Source of the DNA: Lasiosphaeris hirsuta
Taxonomy: Eukaryota; Ascomycota; Sordariomycetes; Sordariales; Lasiosphaeriaceae
Direction: 5' to 3'
Length of the DNA: 64,000 nt
Assembly (NCBI GenBank): GCA_030549175.1
Contig: JAUKUA010000003.1
Span: 2,108,001 to 2,172,000, forward strand
Shown here piece after piece: positions 1 to 11,392 of this stretch (the first letter of the stretch is position 1; every line of letters starts with the position of its first letter). Position numbers and translations under genes: made by a program. The notes below the pieces were generated by a model. The model was not told the DNA's origin, did no database searches, and saw only the letters and a program-made list of their open reading frames with translations.

Positions 1-2544
1 GCGGGAGCATCGGCGAAATTTCGAGGGCGCAGGGGGGAGGCCTAACGATGTTTGGCTCGAACATGGACGCCGCCAGGAGGCATCGAATGGGTTGGCGATG
101 CAGTGCAAACGGGCCTGGCCACTTTTCTCGAACATGGCCTTCCGTGGAAGGTCGACTGCGTCAGGCAAGGGCCGACGCCAAAAACGCAGTGCGCCCATCT
201 TGCGTCCTCAGCACTTGGCTTGGCCTTGTTTTGCCATTTCATAGGGCAAGCGGAAGACAGGCACTGGCTTCCTGAATTTAGGGCTGATCCAGGACCTGCA
301 CAACCCGCTCCCTTGCAAAGGGCCAATGTACACCACCTGTAGGCGGAAGAGACTTGGCTCGTAGGGCTGAAATGGAGGGGGACTTCGATTTCTTTGATGA
401 ATTTGCCCTGGGTGTCGTGGCCGCCCCGCGAATTTCCCCAATGGCTGGGACGGGATGTCCCTTGATCATCTCCTGATCGATGCTGGCTTTATAAAATGCC
501 GCTTGAAATGACGAGCGCAAATTTCGGTGCCCCACCGCTATTCTGGGACATGACAACCATACACCGTGTTGCAAAAGTGTTCGGATTCAACGGCCAGGGC
601 GATGACCAAGCCGAGGCCGTTTGATTCCAGCGTAGACAAGAAGGGCAGGACGACTCAACCACGACTGACCTGGGGAGCCATTATGTCTGACAATTGCGTG
701 GCGGAACAGCCTGGGAAGTCCTAAATGATGGAGGGTGAATGCAACAACATATGCCGCGATCGCGGAGCGTGTCGCCCAACTCCCCCGCAAAAATGCCTGC
801 TATTGTGGCCGAGGACCGCGCGGTTTAGTCGCACATAACAATGGCAAATTCGTCACCCCTCGTCTCGCTATCGGCCGTGCTTGCATTTGGATGATTGCGC
901 GATGCTGTCCTGAATGCACCTAGGGAACTTCATGAAGGTGGTGCGCCACCTGATATCAAATGCGCCAGGGCTTGATATGCGGCCACTTCTAGAAAATTGC
1001 AGCCCGTGGCTTTTGCCTCTTGCGGTGAGCTCTTCAGGAGTGCCGCGCCCCATGGAAGTAGTGTACACTAAAGGGCACTAGCTGCTGTGTTGTGCTCCCC
1101 GTTGTCCTGCCCGGCATGTGTCCAATCGACGCAAGAAGAGCCATCGACTCATGATGGAGAGCATCGGCACTGCGGTGAACCTCTCTTGTCCTAATTCTCC
1201 CGTGCCGACACAGTTCAGAAGCTGGGCAGCCAATTAGGGAAGCCGAACCTCAGCCAACCCAGCACAGCCTTGGTGAAACCCCAAGAGGCAGTGTGGTACC
1301 CCCATCGTCTGCAGCAGGGCGAGCTCTACAGATTACGTGACGTATCGCGAGCTGCTCGGCGAGGTAGACGAGGTATAGCAACGTGCGATACATACGTGCG
1401 TACATAGTTAGCGCGAGCACTCAGGACGGCGCATGTTGGGTAAGAGCGGTAACCTCTATTCGGTTTCTGTCTTTATTTTTTTGTGATCGTGATGGGCGTG
1501 TGTGCGGGGAACGGCTTAGATTGCTGCTCCCCATGCCGATCAGTCAAGATGGTGGGGGACACGACACAGCGGAGCCGTCCGGAGACGGTCCGGCTACGAA
1601 TCGAGCGACTGGAGGACTTGAACGACGTGAGGACGGCATCTGCAACGGGTTGGAGGTGAGGTCATGCCTCGCCGTCCGTGAGTGCGAGCCGAGCCATCCA
1701 CCATGTTGGCTGTGGTTGAACAGGCTCCGAGAATGGCACACATAGTGTTGTCCTGTACCTGGTGCGATGGGAGTCTTCGGGGCCGGTCGAGGTTGATTCC
1801 ATGCCAAGGAAGAGGGCGGCAGGACAAAGAGGTAGAGAGAGGGCTTGGCAGTGCGGTGGACAGTGCAGTGGACCCGAGGGCATGTTCATCACGAGCCTGG
1901 ACCGCGACAGCGAGCAAGAGCAGGGGCAGGTAAAGTGGGCGGCTCGGCGGCCTGCAGACCACCCCGTAGCCTGCAGCCCCCCCCCCCCCCCCCTGTGGTT
2001 CTTCTGCCCCCCTGTGGCTCCTGAGCTCTGGGAAGGTACACTAGGACCGCGGCCGTCCATGGGTGGTCGCTCTCTCGGCCTTTAAGTGCAGCAAGGCTGC
2101 CCACAGCCCTCTCACCCTTGCCCACCTCTGTTCTGCCAACCCATCTATCCAAAGTTCGACACCAGGTCCTGGATCTGGACTGACCCAGTTTTGATTGCGA
2201 CTCTGGAGTAGCACAAGCAGTCCTTCGTTTTACACCCCCGCAACGACTCGAGCCTCGAGCCCCGACCGAATATCGAATATCGACGTTTGGCGCTTTGTCT
2301 CGAGCGTGACAGCTGGCGCAGATCTGGGTGCCGTCTTGAGCCGGCGCAAACCACTTATAGCGCCCGCGCAGCTGCTCTGAAAAAAATAGAGCTCAGCCCT
2401 TTGTTTCGCAACCCCCAACAGTCTCAAACAGCCCCAATTGGCCGCCCATATTTACCCCCGTTTGCGTCCACGCCTGCGATGATATCGACCGCCGTCTGGG
2501 CCTTCAAAGATCCGACTCTGCCGAAGAGCAGACAAACCAGCCTC
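1..2544. other. Intergenic, no supportable gene
   Basis: About 2.5 kb upstream of the zinc-cluster regulator. The open frames here are short, overlap on both strands and lack domain-like composition, so I support no gene. The stretch holds a C17 homopolymer near 1977-1993 and GC-rich promoter-like DNA close to 2.1-2.5 kb. The last 200-300 bases are probably the leader of the transcription factor gene, because the reading frame is open back to 2287. Confidence 0.6.
1977..1993. repeat. C17 homopolymer
   Basis: An uninterrupted run of 17 cytosines, about 0.5 kb upstream of the zinc-cluster transcription factor start. Similar C runs lie upstream of the genes at 36516 and 50746. Confidence 0.95.
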
Positions 2545-4841
2545 ATGTCGTCAGAAACTCGCGTGACCGCGGGGGCTCCTCCCACGCCTTCGACCAGCGC
2601 CGGCAGCAGCCCCGATGACGCTTCGCAGAGACCCCGGCGCGCGAGAACGAGCAAACCGAAAGTGAAGACGGGATGCAACAACTGCAAGTAAGGCACCCAG
2701 GGAGAGAGGTTGTCCCCGGCGGCTAGATGTCCTTGACACTGACAGCGCTTGTGTCTTTTAGGCAGAGGAGAATAAAATGCGACGAAAAGCGGCCATCGTG
2801 CGCGAACTGCATCCGATCCAAGAAGGTATGCACCGGCTACCCGCCCCCGAGCCGGAGCGCGAGACCCTTCGAGGAGATCCGCATTGCTCCCAAGCCCATC
2901 ATGGCAGTGAGCGCGCCGCCGCCCGGCCGCGAACCCGTTACACTTGCTCCCCGCCGCGCCGCCAAGATCCAGCGCCGCAACCCGCCCCCGCTCACTAGCA
3001 TCCCGAATATTGCGATACTGCATAGACCATCAGTGGATATTCCCTTTAGTACCCAAGAAGGCCTGTACTTCCAACTGTTCCGCGAGCAGACGGCAAGCGA
3101 GCTCTCAGGCTACTTTGACTCGACGTTCTGGGCTCGCTCTGTCCTGAGAGAGTGCCATTCCGAGGCCTCCATCCGTCATGCCGTTGTCGCTCTAGGCGCC
3201 CTGTACAAAACCCTGGAGAAATCGACTGAATCGCCTACAGGATCACCGTCGGCGGATCGTGATCCTTCTGACACTGCCCATAGACACTGGGAGATTGCCG
3301 TCAAGCAGTACTCTGCCGCCTGCAACGAGCTGATGGCAAGCTCGGCGGACTCGAGCACCAATAGGACAAGACTCATGGCAAGTGTATTGCTAGCATGCTT
3401 TGACTCGTTTATCGGTGACCATAAGCAGGCTATTGTGCAGATCCAGACTGGGTTGGGGCTCTTGGAGCAGTTGCGAGCTGAGAGAAGGCGGGCCTTCCTT
3501 CCCAGGCCTGAAGAGCCCGTCGAGGAGGAATTGATCCAGATGTTTACCCGACTTGCAATCCAAGCAAAGTCATATGATATGGCCTTCCACTTTCCCCAGC
3601 CATGGGTGGTGCGCCTCACTACAACGCAACCGCAGGATCCCGGCTCCCCCACATCCGAGAGTTCCTCCCCAGTATCGATTCATCAGGATCCTATCCCGGA
3701 CAAGTTTTCGTCTATCAAGGAAGCCCGGTTGACTTGGGACTCGCTCGCCGAGCGCATCTTTCGGTTTACCGAAACCATGTTCAACCAGGCGCAGAGTGGG
3801 GTCCTGGGAATTCTGCCTGCGTCGGCGCGGCAGTATGGTCTCCGCTTCAAGCAGCAGATGGAAGCTTGGTCTACCGCGTTCGAGCATATACTGGCGTCAC
3901 GCACAGCTCCTGGCGTCAGCAACCAGGAGAAAGCGTGCATCACCGTGCTCAAGATGTATCAGGTCATGAGCCAACTCTTGTTCCTCATGACATTCAGCGA
4001 CAGTGAAATGCAGTTTGACCATTTTCTTCCCGACTTTAAGATGATTATCGAACTCGCGATCGAGGTGGTTGGCGACGAGGAGCGTCGCGCCGCGCTCAAG
4101 CGGTGCCCGGATCCCCAATTTTGCCGGCATCGTGGTCGCCACGAGCCAGGTGTTTTCGGCGGACACAACTTCACCGCCCGTCACATCAAGGCGAGCTTCA
4201 GTGCCGACCTGGGTATTGTACCACCGCTATTCGTGGTTGCAACAAAGTGCCGCGATCGTGACCTCCGAAAGCAGGCCATCCAGCTGCTTCAGAGCAGCCC
4301 GCGTCGCGAAGGCATGTGGGATAGCGAGCTGACGGCGCGGATTGCCCTCTGGATCGCCGAAATTGAAGAGGGCATCGATGCTGAGAGCGAGGACAACCTC
4401 AACGCCGCCGGTATGCACGATTTCCACATGGACCTCAACCTTGACGCTCCCAACTCGCCACCAGAGGATGGCTCCGACCAGTCTCGTCCGACGACGAGTG
4501 GCTCTTCTTTTTCCCGACCAAATGGATCCATTGATTTTGGAGATAATGCTCTTGGCCCCGGCGGAAACGCCCGATGGGAAGCCCACAGGGAGAGCAACAG
4601 CGCCGGGATGCTATTCAGGCAGCTGAAACAAATGCAACAAATGCAGCAACAGCATCAGCAACAACAGCAACATCGGCCACCACCACCACCACCCAAGGTG
4701 ATACCCGAGGAAAAGCGCGTCATGGTCAGGGCGGTAGAGTTCGACCTGCGTGAGCGGTTTGCCGTCGTCCAGCTGGGCTCGAGGGGCCTCCCGAATGGGG
4801 CACCCGACCTCAAGACGAGGGTAACGAAGATTATGTGGTGA
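2545..4841 (+). CDS. Zn(II)2Cys6 fungal transcription factor
   Basis: Nuclear DNA-binding regulator of the GAL4-type binuclear zinc cluster family. Two exons, 2545-2687 and 2762-4841, give about 740 residues. The intron (GTAAGG...TTTTAG) falls inside the zinc cluster; splicing joins GCNNCK to QRRIKC and restores the six cysteines (CNNC, KCDEKRPSC, ANC, KVC) around residues 40-75. A long middle region of fungal-specific regulator type follows. The C-terminal part reads LGIVPPLFVVATKCRD and SPRREGMWDSE, as in DUF3468-type regulators. A poly-Gln/His tract and a poly-Pro tract lie at about 4629-4692. ATG 2545 has a reasonable context; an in-frame ATG at 2479 is an alternative. Between about 4105 and 4195 the conserved sequence continues in the +1 frame, so the annotated residues there are probably not the ancestral ones. 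The target pathway cannot be told from the sequence. Confidence 0.9.
4629..4692 (+). repeat. CAA/CAG-CAC tract coding poly-Gln then poly-Pro
   Basis: Low-complexity triplet tract inside the 3' part of the transcription factor. It encodes a Met/Gln/His-rich run followed by consecutive prolines, as is common in activation regions of fungal regulators. It is likely to vary in length between strains. Confidence 0.85.
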
Positions 4842-5801
4842 AATGTTTTACGTTTTCTTTTTCTTTTTTTTTTTCTTTTTTGGCATATACCCGGACGGCA
4901 CGGCATCGTCTTCATATTTTCACTTCTAAAGTTGGTTTTAACGAAGTCCGATGCATAACAAATATGAAAGGTAAAAGTTGGATTGGTTGGGTTTTGGATG
5001 TGATGCTACGCAATGACTCAGCTTCGATGATTCCCACTCTTGTTTTGTTTTGAATGATATACCTTCGCTTCGATTTTTACTTTGGGGTGATGGAGACGCC
5101 CAGGTGAGGACGAGTATTGCGATTTTCTATCTTCGAATGATCTGGTATCTGATAATCGAGAGGCGGAATCGCGGACTTGAGGTCTGGAGAGTGTTGGTAT
5201 GGCGGGCTTCGGTTCTTATTCTTTCTATCTTTACAGAAGGAGTCACTCAAGCAATTGTGGGCAGCGAGGCAAAAGGACCGGGTGTCCCTTTGCGTGGGTG
5301 TGTTGTACGTATTGTGTAATACAAGGAACTTTCGCTGCTAAGCTGCGACTGTTTGGGCAGTACTGCGAGGATATCATTGTGATGCGAACCCAGATGCTAA
5401 AGCTTTTAAGCTCGCCCTCTCAACTTAGTTTAGCGAAAGAAGAAAGGTACATGGCATAGGTACATGGCATACATTACTCTCACCTCACTTGATCTCAATG
5501 AGATTGCCTTGATATCCATGGGACACTTCGTAACACAATGCACACCTTGAAATCATGGCAAGATACCTTGAAGTAAATTATCGCCGGCTTTACCTCGCGT
5601 GGCAATTTCCAGGGGTAAAGGGGATCAGGATACAGGCCAGAAAAATAGAACGCAAGATACGCCAACAATAGTCAGAGGACAGCGCTTAACACATTATTTA
5701 TATATATATATACAACGCCATGATGATGTACCTAGAACAATAACTGATCCCCCAGAGAGAATCTACACTCCCAACCAAGTTATTTAAACACCCTCCAGCC
5801 C
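4842..5801. other. Convergent intergenic region
   Basis: Lies between the 3' ends of the transcription factor and the DSC ligase gene. It begins with a T-rich stretch right after the stop codon, probably 3' UTR, and turns AT-richer towards 5.7 kb. I see no convincing coding sequence. Confidence 0.6.
5698..5712. repeat. TA dinucleotide microsatellite
   Basis: Short uninterrupted (TA)n run in the intergenic space between two convergent genes. Confidence 0.9.
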
Positions 5802-8465
5802 TCATAGAGGCGGCAACTCCTCCCTGCAAATCGGACACTGCAATCTAAATCTCAACCACCCCTCCAAACACTTGGTATGGAAAATATGTCGACACGGCGT
5901 CACCATATACGCCCTCCTCGCCAGTACGCCCGCGACGCCACCAGCCGCCGGGTCGGCGGCACCGGCCCTCACAACAGGCACCTCAAGCACCTCGCGGCAA
6001 ATAGCGCAATCCATCGACCGTATGTGCATCCCCCGCCTCTCGCAATCCTTGTCCCTCTCCCTCTCCCTCACCCCGTCCGCCTCGCCGTGCGACCACGAAC
6101 GCGCCCGCTCCAGCATAGGCGACTCCTCGCCAGCCTCGCTCTCACCACCCCCGCCAACGAGTCCAATGGGCAAGCCACCGGCCTCGACATTATCCTCGCG
6201 AAGCACGGGGTGGTAGTCCCAAGCCTCGGGCATCCACGAGGGTGGGATGCCGAAGCGGGGGCCAAGTACGTCCTGGAAGGCAAGGACCCATAGCTGGACC
6301 CACAGCCAGCCGGCGAGGAGGGCGAAGGCGCGCCAGTCAGGTTCGGCGAAGAGGATGTTGTCGGCGCGCAGGTAAAAATAGGCAAAGGGGGCGAGACGGA
6401 GGGCCGACTGGCCAATCATGAAGCGCCAAGCGAAGGCGCGGCGACTGTTGCGTTGGACGTTGCGCCAGATCTGGGGGACCCAAAGGGAGAGATAGAGGAG
6501 GGCGACAGTGTTGATGTAACAGGCGCGGATTGGCGCTGGCCAGGAGGATGCCGCCACGCTGAGGAAGATGATGACAATGCCGAGGAAGACAAAGCGGCCC
6601 ATGATAGAGGCGAAAGTGGTTGCTTGTGCCTGCCGGGCAGCGGTGTTAGCCGTGCCAGCTGCAAGCGGTGTAGCGATGGTCCCGGCGCCAGCGGCGGTGT
6701 TTTCGGCAATCTCGGCGGCGATATCCTGATCGGATGGGATAATGATGGGAGGAGAAGCTGGGCGTGGCGGCGCGGCTGTTACGGGGCGAGGGAGAGAGTC
6801 TCCTCGTGGAGCAGGAGGAGCGGGAGCGGGAGCGGGAGCAGGTGTGGCTGCTAGTGTGTTCGAACCTGTAGTGTTGTGCCTGCGGTCACGCTCTCGGCTC
6901 CTCCTCTCTGGCTCCTGGATTTTAAAGACATCCTGCAGAAATGCACCACCAATGGCCATGGACATAAATGTGGCGAATGTAACCAAGAGGCACGGAAGAA
7001 AGGCGTTCGTCGAGGCAAGGCTCAACGTCGCCGCAGCTGTGAAGACCACGCCGTCGGCGAGGAGCATGACGCCTGCCGTGTAGAAGCTGACACGGCCGAT
7101 TGTCGACGGAGTACAAGACTCCTTCATCTGCGCCTTCAGAAGCCAGACTTGGCCCATGTATAAGGCGGCCAAAGCTAAGAGCCATATCTTCACTTGGTAG
7201 AGGAAAACCTCCTCTTTCACCCCAACGAGGTGGTCTGCATCAACCGAGGGATAGTGCGGTGGTCCTTTGGACTCGAGGAAATAGCCGCAGTCGGGCGACC
7301 AGGCAACAAGAGACATGCGAAGGTCCGGGACTACATTTATCGGGGCACCGGTAGGAAACCGGAGCTCCTTCTCCATTTCATCGAGCAGGCCGGAAAACCC
7401 CTCGCGAGCATGGTTCTTGTAGTTGTTCAAGGCAGCCTGGCGGGGGTCGAGGGGCTGCAGCTGTACATACATAATGTACTCGCAGTGTGGTGAGAGGGCC
7501 CAAGAGTCGTCAGACCCTTCGACAACCGACGTCCACGGGTTGCTTGGGTCAGTGAACCTGGTCTTCTCCTTTTTTCTTAGCACCTTATCCAAAGTGACGT
7601 TGAGGAGCTTTTGGCTTGATTGGAAGAAATCTGGGCCAGGAGATAAGTGAGGCAAGCCAAAGATGCCGGCAAACTTCTCGCTCGTCGTCGTCAGGAGAAT
7701 GGCGCCCTGGCGCGGCCAGTGTACGCCATGAAGCCGCATGTTCCAGCTCATGGACCCGCTTGCCTCGTCCTGCAGAGACACAAACGCCATAGTCTCCCTC
7801 ACCAGAGCGGCCGATCGCGCGTCCTTGCCCTCCTTGGTCTCTTCCTCATACTCGGCAATGCCCTCGTACTCCTCCAGCGTCAACGATATCTTGCCATGGA
7901 CACCCGTGACGTTCCTACTCCAATCCGCGCGCGTGCCCTGCCAGCTGACCTCGGGCGCCAGCTCGGTCAAGTTGTAGGCCGCGGCCTGCCTCACGGCCGT
8001 CCCCGGGCGCCGCACCCACTCGCCATGAACCCTGCCCGTCGCGTTCTTCCACGCCAGCTGGGTTGGGCCCGGGCGGTCCCAGTCATCGGTGCCGGAATGC
8101 GAAGAGTACGCGTTCCGACTCCACTCGCGGCAACGGTCCCGGAAGTCGCCAAAATCGGCCCAGGCATAGCCATCATCCTGGCGGAAGCCTGTCAAATTGA
8201 GATAGCGTGGCACAAGGCCCTTGGAGTCGTCAGCAAGGCGGGGCGAGAAGTCGCCCCATTTGGTGCTGTTGAGGACGCCGTAGGCCTGCCTTTGGCGCTG
8301 GAGCCGGGCAGAGGCGAGCGAAGGGGTTGATATCAGGACCGGGCCGTTATCAGGCGTAACCATGAGCCAGAAGAGTAGGATGAGGACCAAGACTATCCGC
8401 CCGCTGTCCTGGGCTTGCGGTTGGGCAGGCATTGCGACGACGGGATGTTGCTCTATGAGATGCAC
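5802..8465 (-). CDS. dscA: RING-H2 E3 ubiquitin ligase of the Golgi DSC complex (Tul1/DscA type)
   Basis: Predicted polytopic membrane ubiquitin ligase. In fungi this family (Tul1, Dsc1/DscA) forms the Golgi/endosome DSC complex used in SREBP cleavage and membrane-protein quality control. It is a single exon of 887 codons. An N-terminal hydrophobic anchor (IVLVLILLFWLMV) is followed by a long lumenal part with several N-x-S/T sites and a WxxNxT-rich region. Next come hydrophobic helices such as IWLLALAALYMGQVWLL and FVFLGIVIIFLSVA, with about seven membrane segments in all. The extreme C terminus carries the RING: CAIC, then TPCRHIFHTKC, then CPIC, a C3H2C3 pattern. A Pro/Ala repeat linker lies between membrane blocks. 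The codon at 8432 (MPAQPQ) puts the anchor nearer the N terminus and may be the real start. The family assignment is firm; the pathway role is inferred from family. Confidence 0.9.
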   Translation of the reverse strand: MHLIEQHPVVAMPAQPQAQDSGRIVLVLILLFWLMVTPDNGPVLISTPSLASARLQRQRQAYGVLNSTKWGDFSPRLADDSKGLVPRYLNLTGFRQDDGYAWADFGDFRDRCREWSRNAYSSHSGTDDWDRPGPTQLAWKNATGRVHGEWVRRPGTAVRQAAAYNLTELAPEVSWQGTRADWSRNVTGVHGKISLTLEEYEGIAEYEEETKEGKDARSAALVRETMAFVSLQDEASGSMSWNMRLHGVHWPRQGAILLTTTSEKFAGIFGLPHLSPGPDFFQSSQKLLNVTLDKVLRKKEKTRFTDPSNPWTSVVEGSDDSWALSPHCEYIMYVQLQPLDPRQAALNNYKNHAREGFSGLLDEMEKELRFPTGAPINVVPDLRMSLVAWSPDCGYFLESKGPPHYPSVDADHLVGVKEEVFLYQVKIWLLALAALYMGQVWLLKAQMKESCTPSTIGRVSFYTAGVMLLADGVVFTAAATLSLASTNAFLPCLLVTFATFMSMAIGGAFLQDVFKIQEPERRSRERDRRHNTTGSNTLAATPAPAPAPAPPAPRGDSLPRPVTAAPPRPASPPIIIPSDQDIAAEIAENTAAGAGTIATPLAAGTANTAARQAQATTFASIMGRFVFLGIVIIFLSVAASSWPAPIRACYINTVALLYLSLWVPQIWRNVQRNSRRAFAWRFMIGQSALRLAPFAYFYLRADNILFAEPDWRAFALLAGWLWVQLWVLAFQDVLGPRFGIPPSWMPEAWDYHPVLREDNVEAGGLPIGLVGGGGESEAGEESPMLERARSWSHGEADGVRERERDKDCERRGMHIRSMDCAICREVLEVPVVRAGAADPAAGGVAGVLARRAYMVTPCRHIFHTKCLEGWLRFRLQCPICREELPPL

Positions 8466-8943
8466 ATCTTTCGCGTGTTTGGAGGAGAGCTGCCAATATA
8501 CGGGATTAGCAGCTCAATTTCTGATTCCATAGGGCTCGGATCGATGAAGTAACTAGGCCAAGCTTGATGATGTCGGTTGCCTGAACTTGGCAAGGTGAGT
8601 GAGTTGAGTGTCAGGCAATTAGTGCACAGTGCCAAAGACCACCGGTGGCGAGCTGTTGACCCACTGCGCCATGGATGCGCCGCCTATTGGTGGCACATAG
8701 AGCATCGAATACGCGCCCCACTAAATATTCGCCCGCTCACCTAAAACTCTCCCGCATACGCTGGCGGTGACGGGACAGTTTCGCTGTCAAAGCATATCCG
8801 CAAGCACGTTGAGTGAACAGCTGATAGCTACCGTCACACGACCCGCTCTGCAACCATATCACGCTTCATCTGGTACGCGACGGCTGAGTCTGCGACGTAG
8901 ATGGACAACCAGCCTATAAGGAAGTCCGTACCTCACCGTAGCC
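8466..8943. other. Divergent promoter region
   Basis: Spacer between the DSC ligase gene (minus strand) and the HSBP1-like gene (plus strand). It must hold both promoters. No distinct element or coding sequence is recognised. Confidence 0.5.
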
Positions 8944-9309
8944 ATGGCCTCCAATTCCAATTCCAGCAACAAACAAGCAAACGTAAGATGCTTACTGCCT
9001 CTGGATTATCTCAGACCCATACTTTCCGCCCCATTTTCATGAAACTCACATGTCGCTTAGAACCCCACAGATGACGCGCACGCTGAGCTGACAGCCCAGC
9101 TTGAGGAGCTGCTTAACACGCTCTCCAACAAGTTCGCCGGTGTTTCTAGTGAAATATTCGCAAAGAGTAAGTGCTTACACCGAGCGGCAACGGGTTCACA
9201 CACTGACAACTGTGGCTTATCCACAGTGGACGAGATGTCCCGACGGTTGGACAACCTTGAGACGCAACTGGCGGTCAACAACAGAGACAGAAACGCAGGG
9301 CCGAGTTAA
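8944..9309 (+). CDS. HSBP1-like heat-shock-factor-binding coiled-coil protein
   Basis: Small coiled-coil protein of the HSBP1 family. In animals this family binds trimeric heat-shock factor and dampens it; its role in fungi is less clear. Three exons, 8944-8982, 9061-9166 and 9227-9309, encode about 75 residues. The core reads LEELLNTLSNKFAGVSSEI then KMDEMSRRLDNLE, matching the family's heptad helix (hydrophobic residues spaced 3/4). Introns use GTAAGA...GCTTAG and GTAAGT...CCACAG, and the second has a CTGAC branch motif. A short polar leader (Asn/Ser-rich) precedes the helix. The stop codon follows a few charged residues after the helix, as expected for this short family. The gene faces erp38 tail to tail. 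Confidence 0.85.
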
Positions 9310-9672
9310 TGGGTGAGGGTCTCGACGTTGCTTTCCTGCTGTGTTGTGTGGAAAGGGGAGTGAGCGGTCTTGCTTCGGGAGCGGCCGGGTTGGCGGTGTT
9401 TGTCCTTGATCAATGATCCTCCGTATATACATAATATTCATCGAGTGAGAGAAAGCCTTTTTTGTTGATTTATTTGATCAAAGCCTATTCCAGAAAGCCG
9501 AAGCTAAGCCAAAAGACGCAAGCACACTCGCCGTGCGGGTATTTGGTCCCTTACAACTTTATATTGCTGTGCATGTACGACAGGATACCTCGCAGCCTAT
9601 CCGAGATCCCATAGTCCCTGAACAAGTCAACCCCTACCCTTTTCTCTTTAACACCGGTTACGACTACGATTC
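9310..9672. other. Convergent intergenic region
   Basis: Spacer between the 3' ends of the HSBP1-like gene and erp38. It contains 3' UTR-like sequence only; no gene is seen. Confidence 0.55.
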
Positions 9673-10835
9673 TCAGAGCTCATCCTTCTCGTCAACCTCA
9701 TCCACAAACTTGCGGAGAACGTTGGTCTTGATCGTAAGCTCATCCAATTTTGTCGACAAAAGACCACCCTTCTTGAGGATGCCCTCCAGGCGAATAAGCT
9801 CCTTCTCAGCGAACCCGGCGTTCTTGCTCAACCTGTCAAACACCCGGAGGTAGTACTCGGAGAACTTCTTCTGCGCAGCGTCCTTCAGGCCCTCGGCGGC
9901 CTTCTTGGCTTCGGTAGCAGCCTCGCTCAGAGGAGTGCCCTCGCCGACCTTGGCCACGATCTCATCGAGGATCTCGAGTGTGCCCGCATTCTCGTTGACA
10001 CCACCACCAACAGCGCGGAATGTGCCAGCGTTCTCGTTGAGGAAGTTGACGAAGTCGGCCTCATCGCGTCCACCCTCGTAATCCTCGGGCTTAGTGCTTC
10101 CCTTGGGGAACCACTTGATGGTCGGGTATGACGTAACGCCGTACTCGGAGGCGGTGGCCTTGCTGTTCTCAGCCTCGGCGTCGACCTTGGCAATCACAAC
10201 ATTGGCCTCGTTTGCGAAGTTCTCGGCCACAGTCTCCCAGATAGGGGCAAGGCTCTTGCAATCTGTGGTAAGCGGTTAGCACCATGTTGGCCTCGCGGCT
10301 GGTGGGCGGCAGGGAGTAACATACGGCCGCACCAGGGGGCGGTAAAGGCCACCAGGACATTCTTGTCGCCGCCAATTGTCTTCTTGAAAGTCGAGTCGGT
10401 GAGGTAAGCCACGTTGGTAGGCGGGGCTGACTTCTTCTTGGTCCGAACACCGGTCTTCTCAGTGATGAAGGAGCTGAGAGCCTCCAAGTCGCGTCCACCG
10501 TTGTAGTCAATTGGCTTGTCGCTCTTGCCATCAAACCACTTGAGCGTCGGGAAGCCCTGCACGCCGAAGCGCTTACCTAGGCTCTTCTCGGCATCGGCAT
10601 CAACCTTGGCGATTTGGACCTTGTCCTTGGCGAACTCGAGGGCGGTGGCGAGCTCCTCGTAGACGGGGGCGAGGTTCTTGCAGTGGCCGCACCACGGCGC
10701 AAAGAACTCGACGAGGGTCGGCTTTCCAGACTTGAGGACAATATCGTCAAAGTTGCTGGGGATGAGGTCGATAACGGCCGAGGCGGCGGCAACAGCCGCA
10801 AGGCCAGCAGCCACAAAGCTCTTCAGGAGAACCAT
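9673..10835 (-). CDS. erp38: Protein disulfide isomerase Erp38 (PDI D type), ER lumen
   Basis: Catalyses formation and rearrangement of disulfide bonds in secretory proteins. Two exons (10835-10325 and 10262-9673) give 366 residues. A signal peptide (LLKSFVAAGLAAVAAASA) is followed by two thioredoxin domains. The first active site is APWCGHCK at about residue 45. The second APWCGHCK is split by the intron: the exon ends TGCGGCC and the next begins ATTGCAAG. Each domain has the usual cis-proline loop (GFPTLKW, SYPTIKW). The C-terminal helical domain of ERp29/D type follows (about residues 260-360), and the protein ends KDEL, an ER-retention signal. The ATG at 10835 is chosen because it starts directly before the signal peptide; the frame also opens seven codons upstream. 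Its head faces the rps29 gene, so the two share a divergent promoter of about 560 bp. Confidence 0.97.
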
Positions 10836-11392
10836 TGTGTATTCTGTACCAGACAAAAGGCGATCTAGTCTAGACAGGAGCTAGCAAAGATATAGAAGAG
10901 AAAACAAGGTTCCTGCTACCGAATGAGCAAGTCTTGGAGAGAGAAAAGGGTTCATCAAGATTGACGGAGGTCCCGCTCAACAACACAGGGATGCCTTGAA
11001 ATCCCCGAGAAAGTTGATGCCACCCTGTCCGTTGCCTGCCACCCGCCAGAGAGCTCCCGTCTCCGCGTACTGTGCCTGGCAGTTCAGGTCCCACTGTATT
11101 TTAGCCTGTTGTTCCTGGCCGCGGCGAGATAGGCGATAAGCGATAAGCCTGTCTGACCGATTTCACCGAAAGCGCACACCGTGCACCAGCCTCAGCCCGC
11201 CCCCACACCGCGCCACAAGCCACACCATAGATTTAGCCCTGGTCGGCAACCCGCACAGAAAAATCTCCCAAGATTTGCAGCTGCCCCAGCATCAAAATCC
11301 GCCAACTTCACGAAACCCTCATCCATACCAGAGTCACAGCCGACGCCCACACGACAGCCCAACTCAGGTCTATCGACAACCAAACAGCAACC
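10836..11392. promoter_or_regulatory. Divergent promoter erp38 / rps29
   Basis: About 560 bp separate the two start codons, so both promoters lie here. The rps29 side is rich in CA/CCA. I could not assign a TATA box with confidence. Confidence 0.55.

Noticed and set aside
1383..2152. Several overlapping frames on both strands
   Set aside because: Mutually overlapping, compositionally random, and crossing a poly-C run.
7647..8330. 227-codon plus-strand frame
   Set aside because: Antisense of the DSC ligase gene; no protein-like character of its own.
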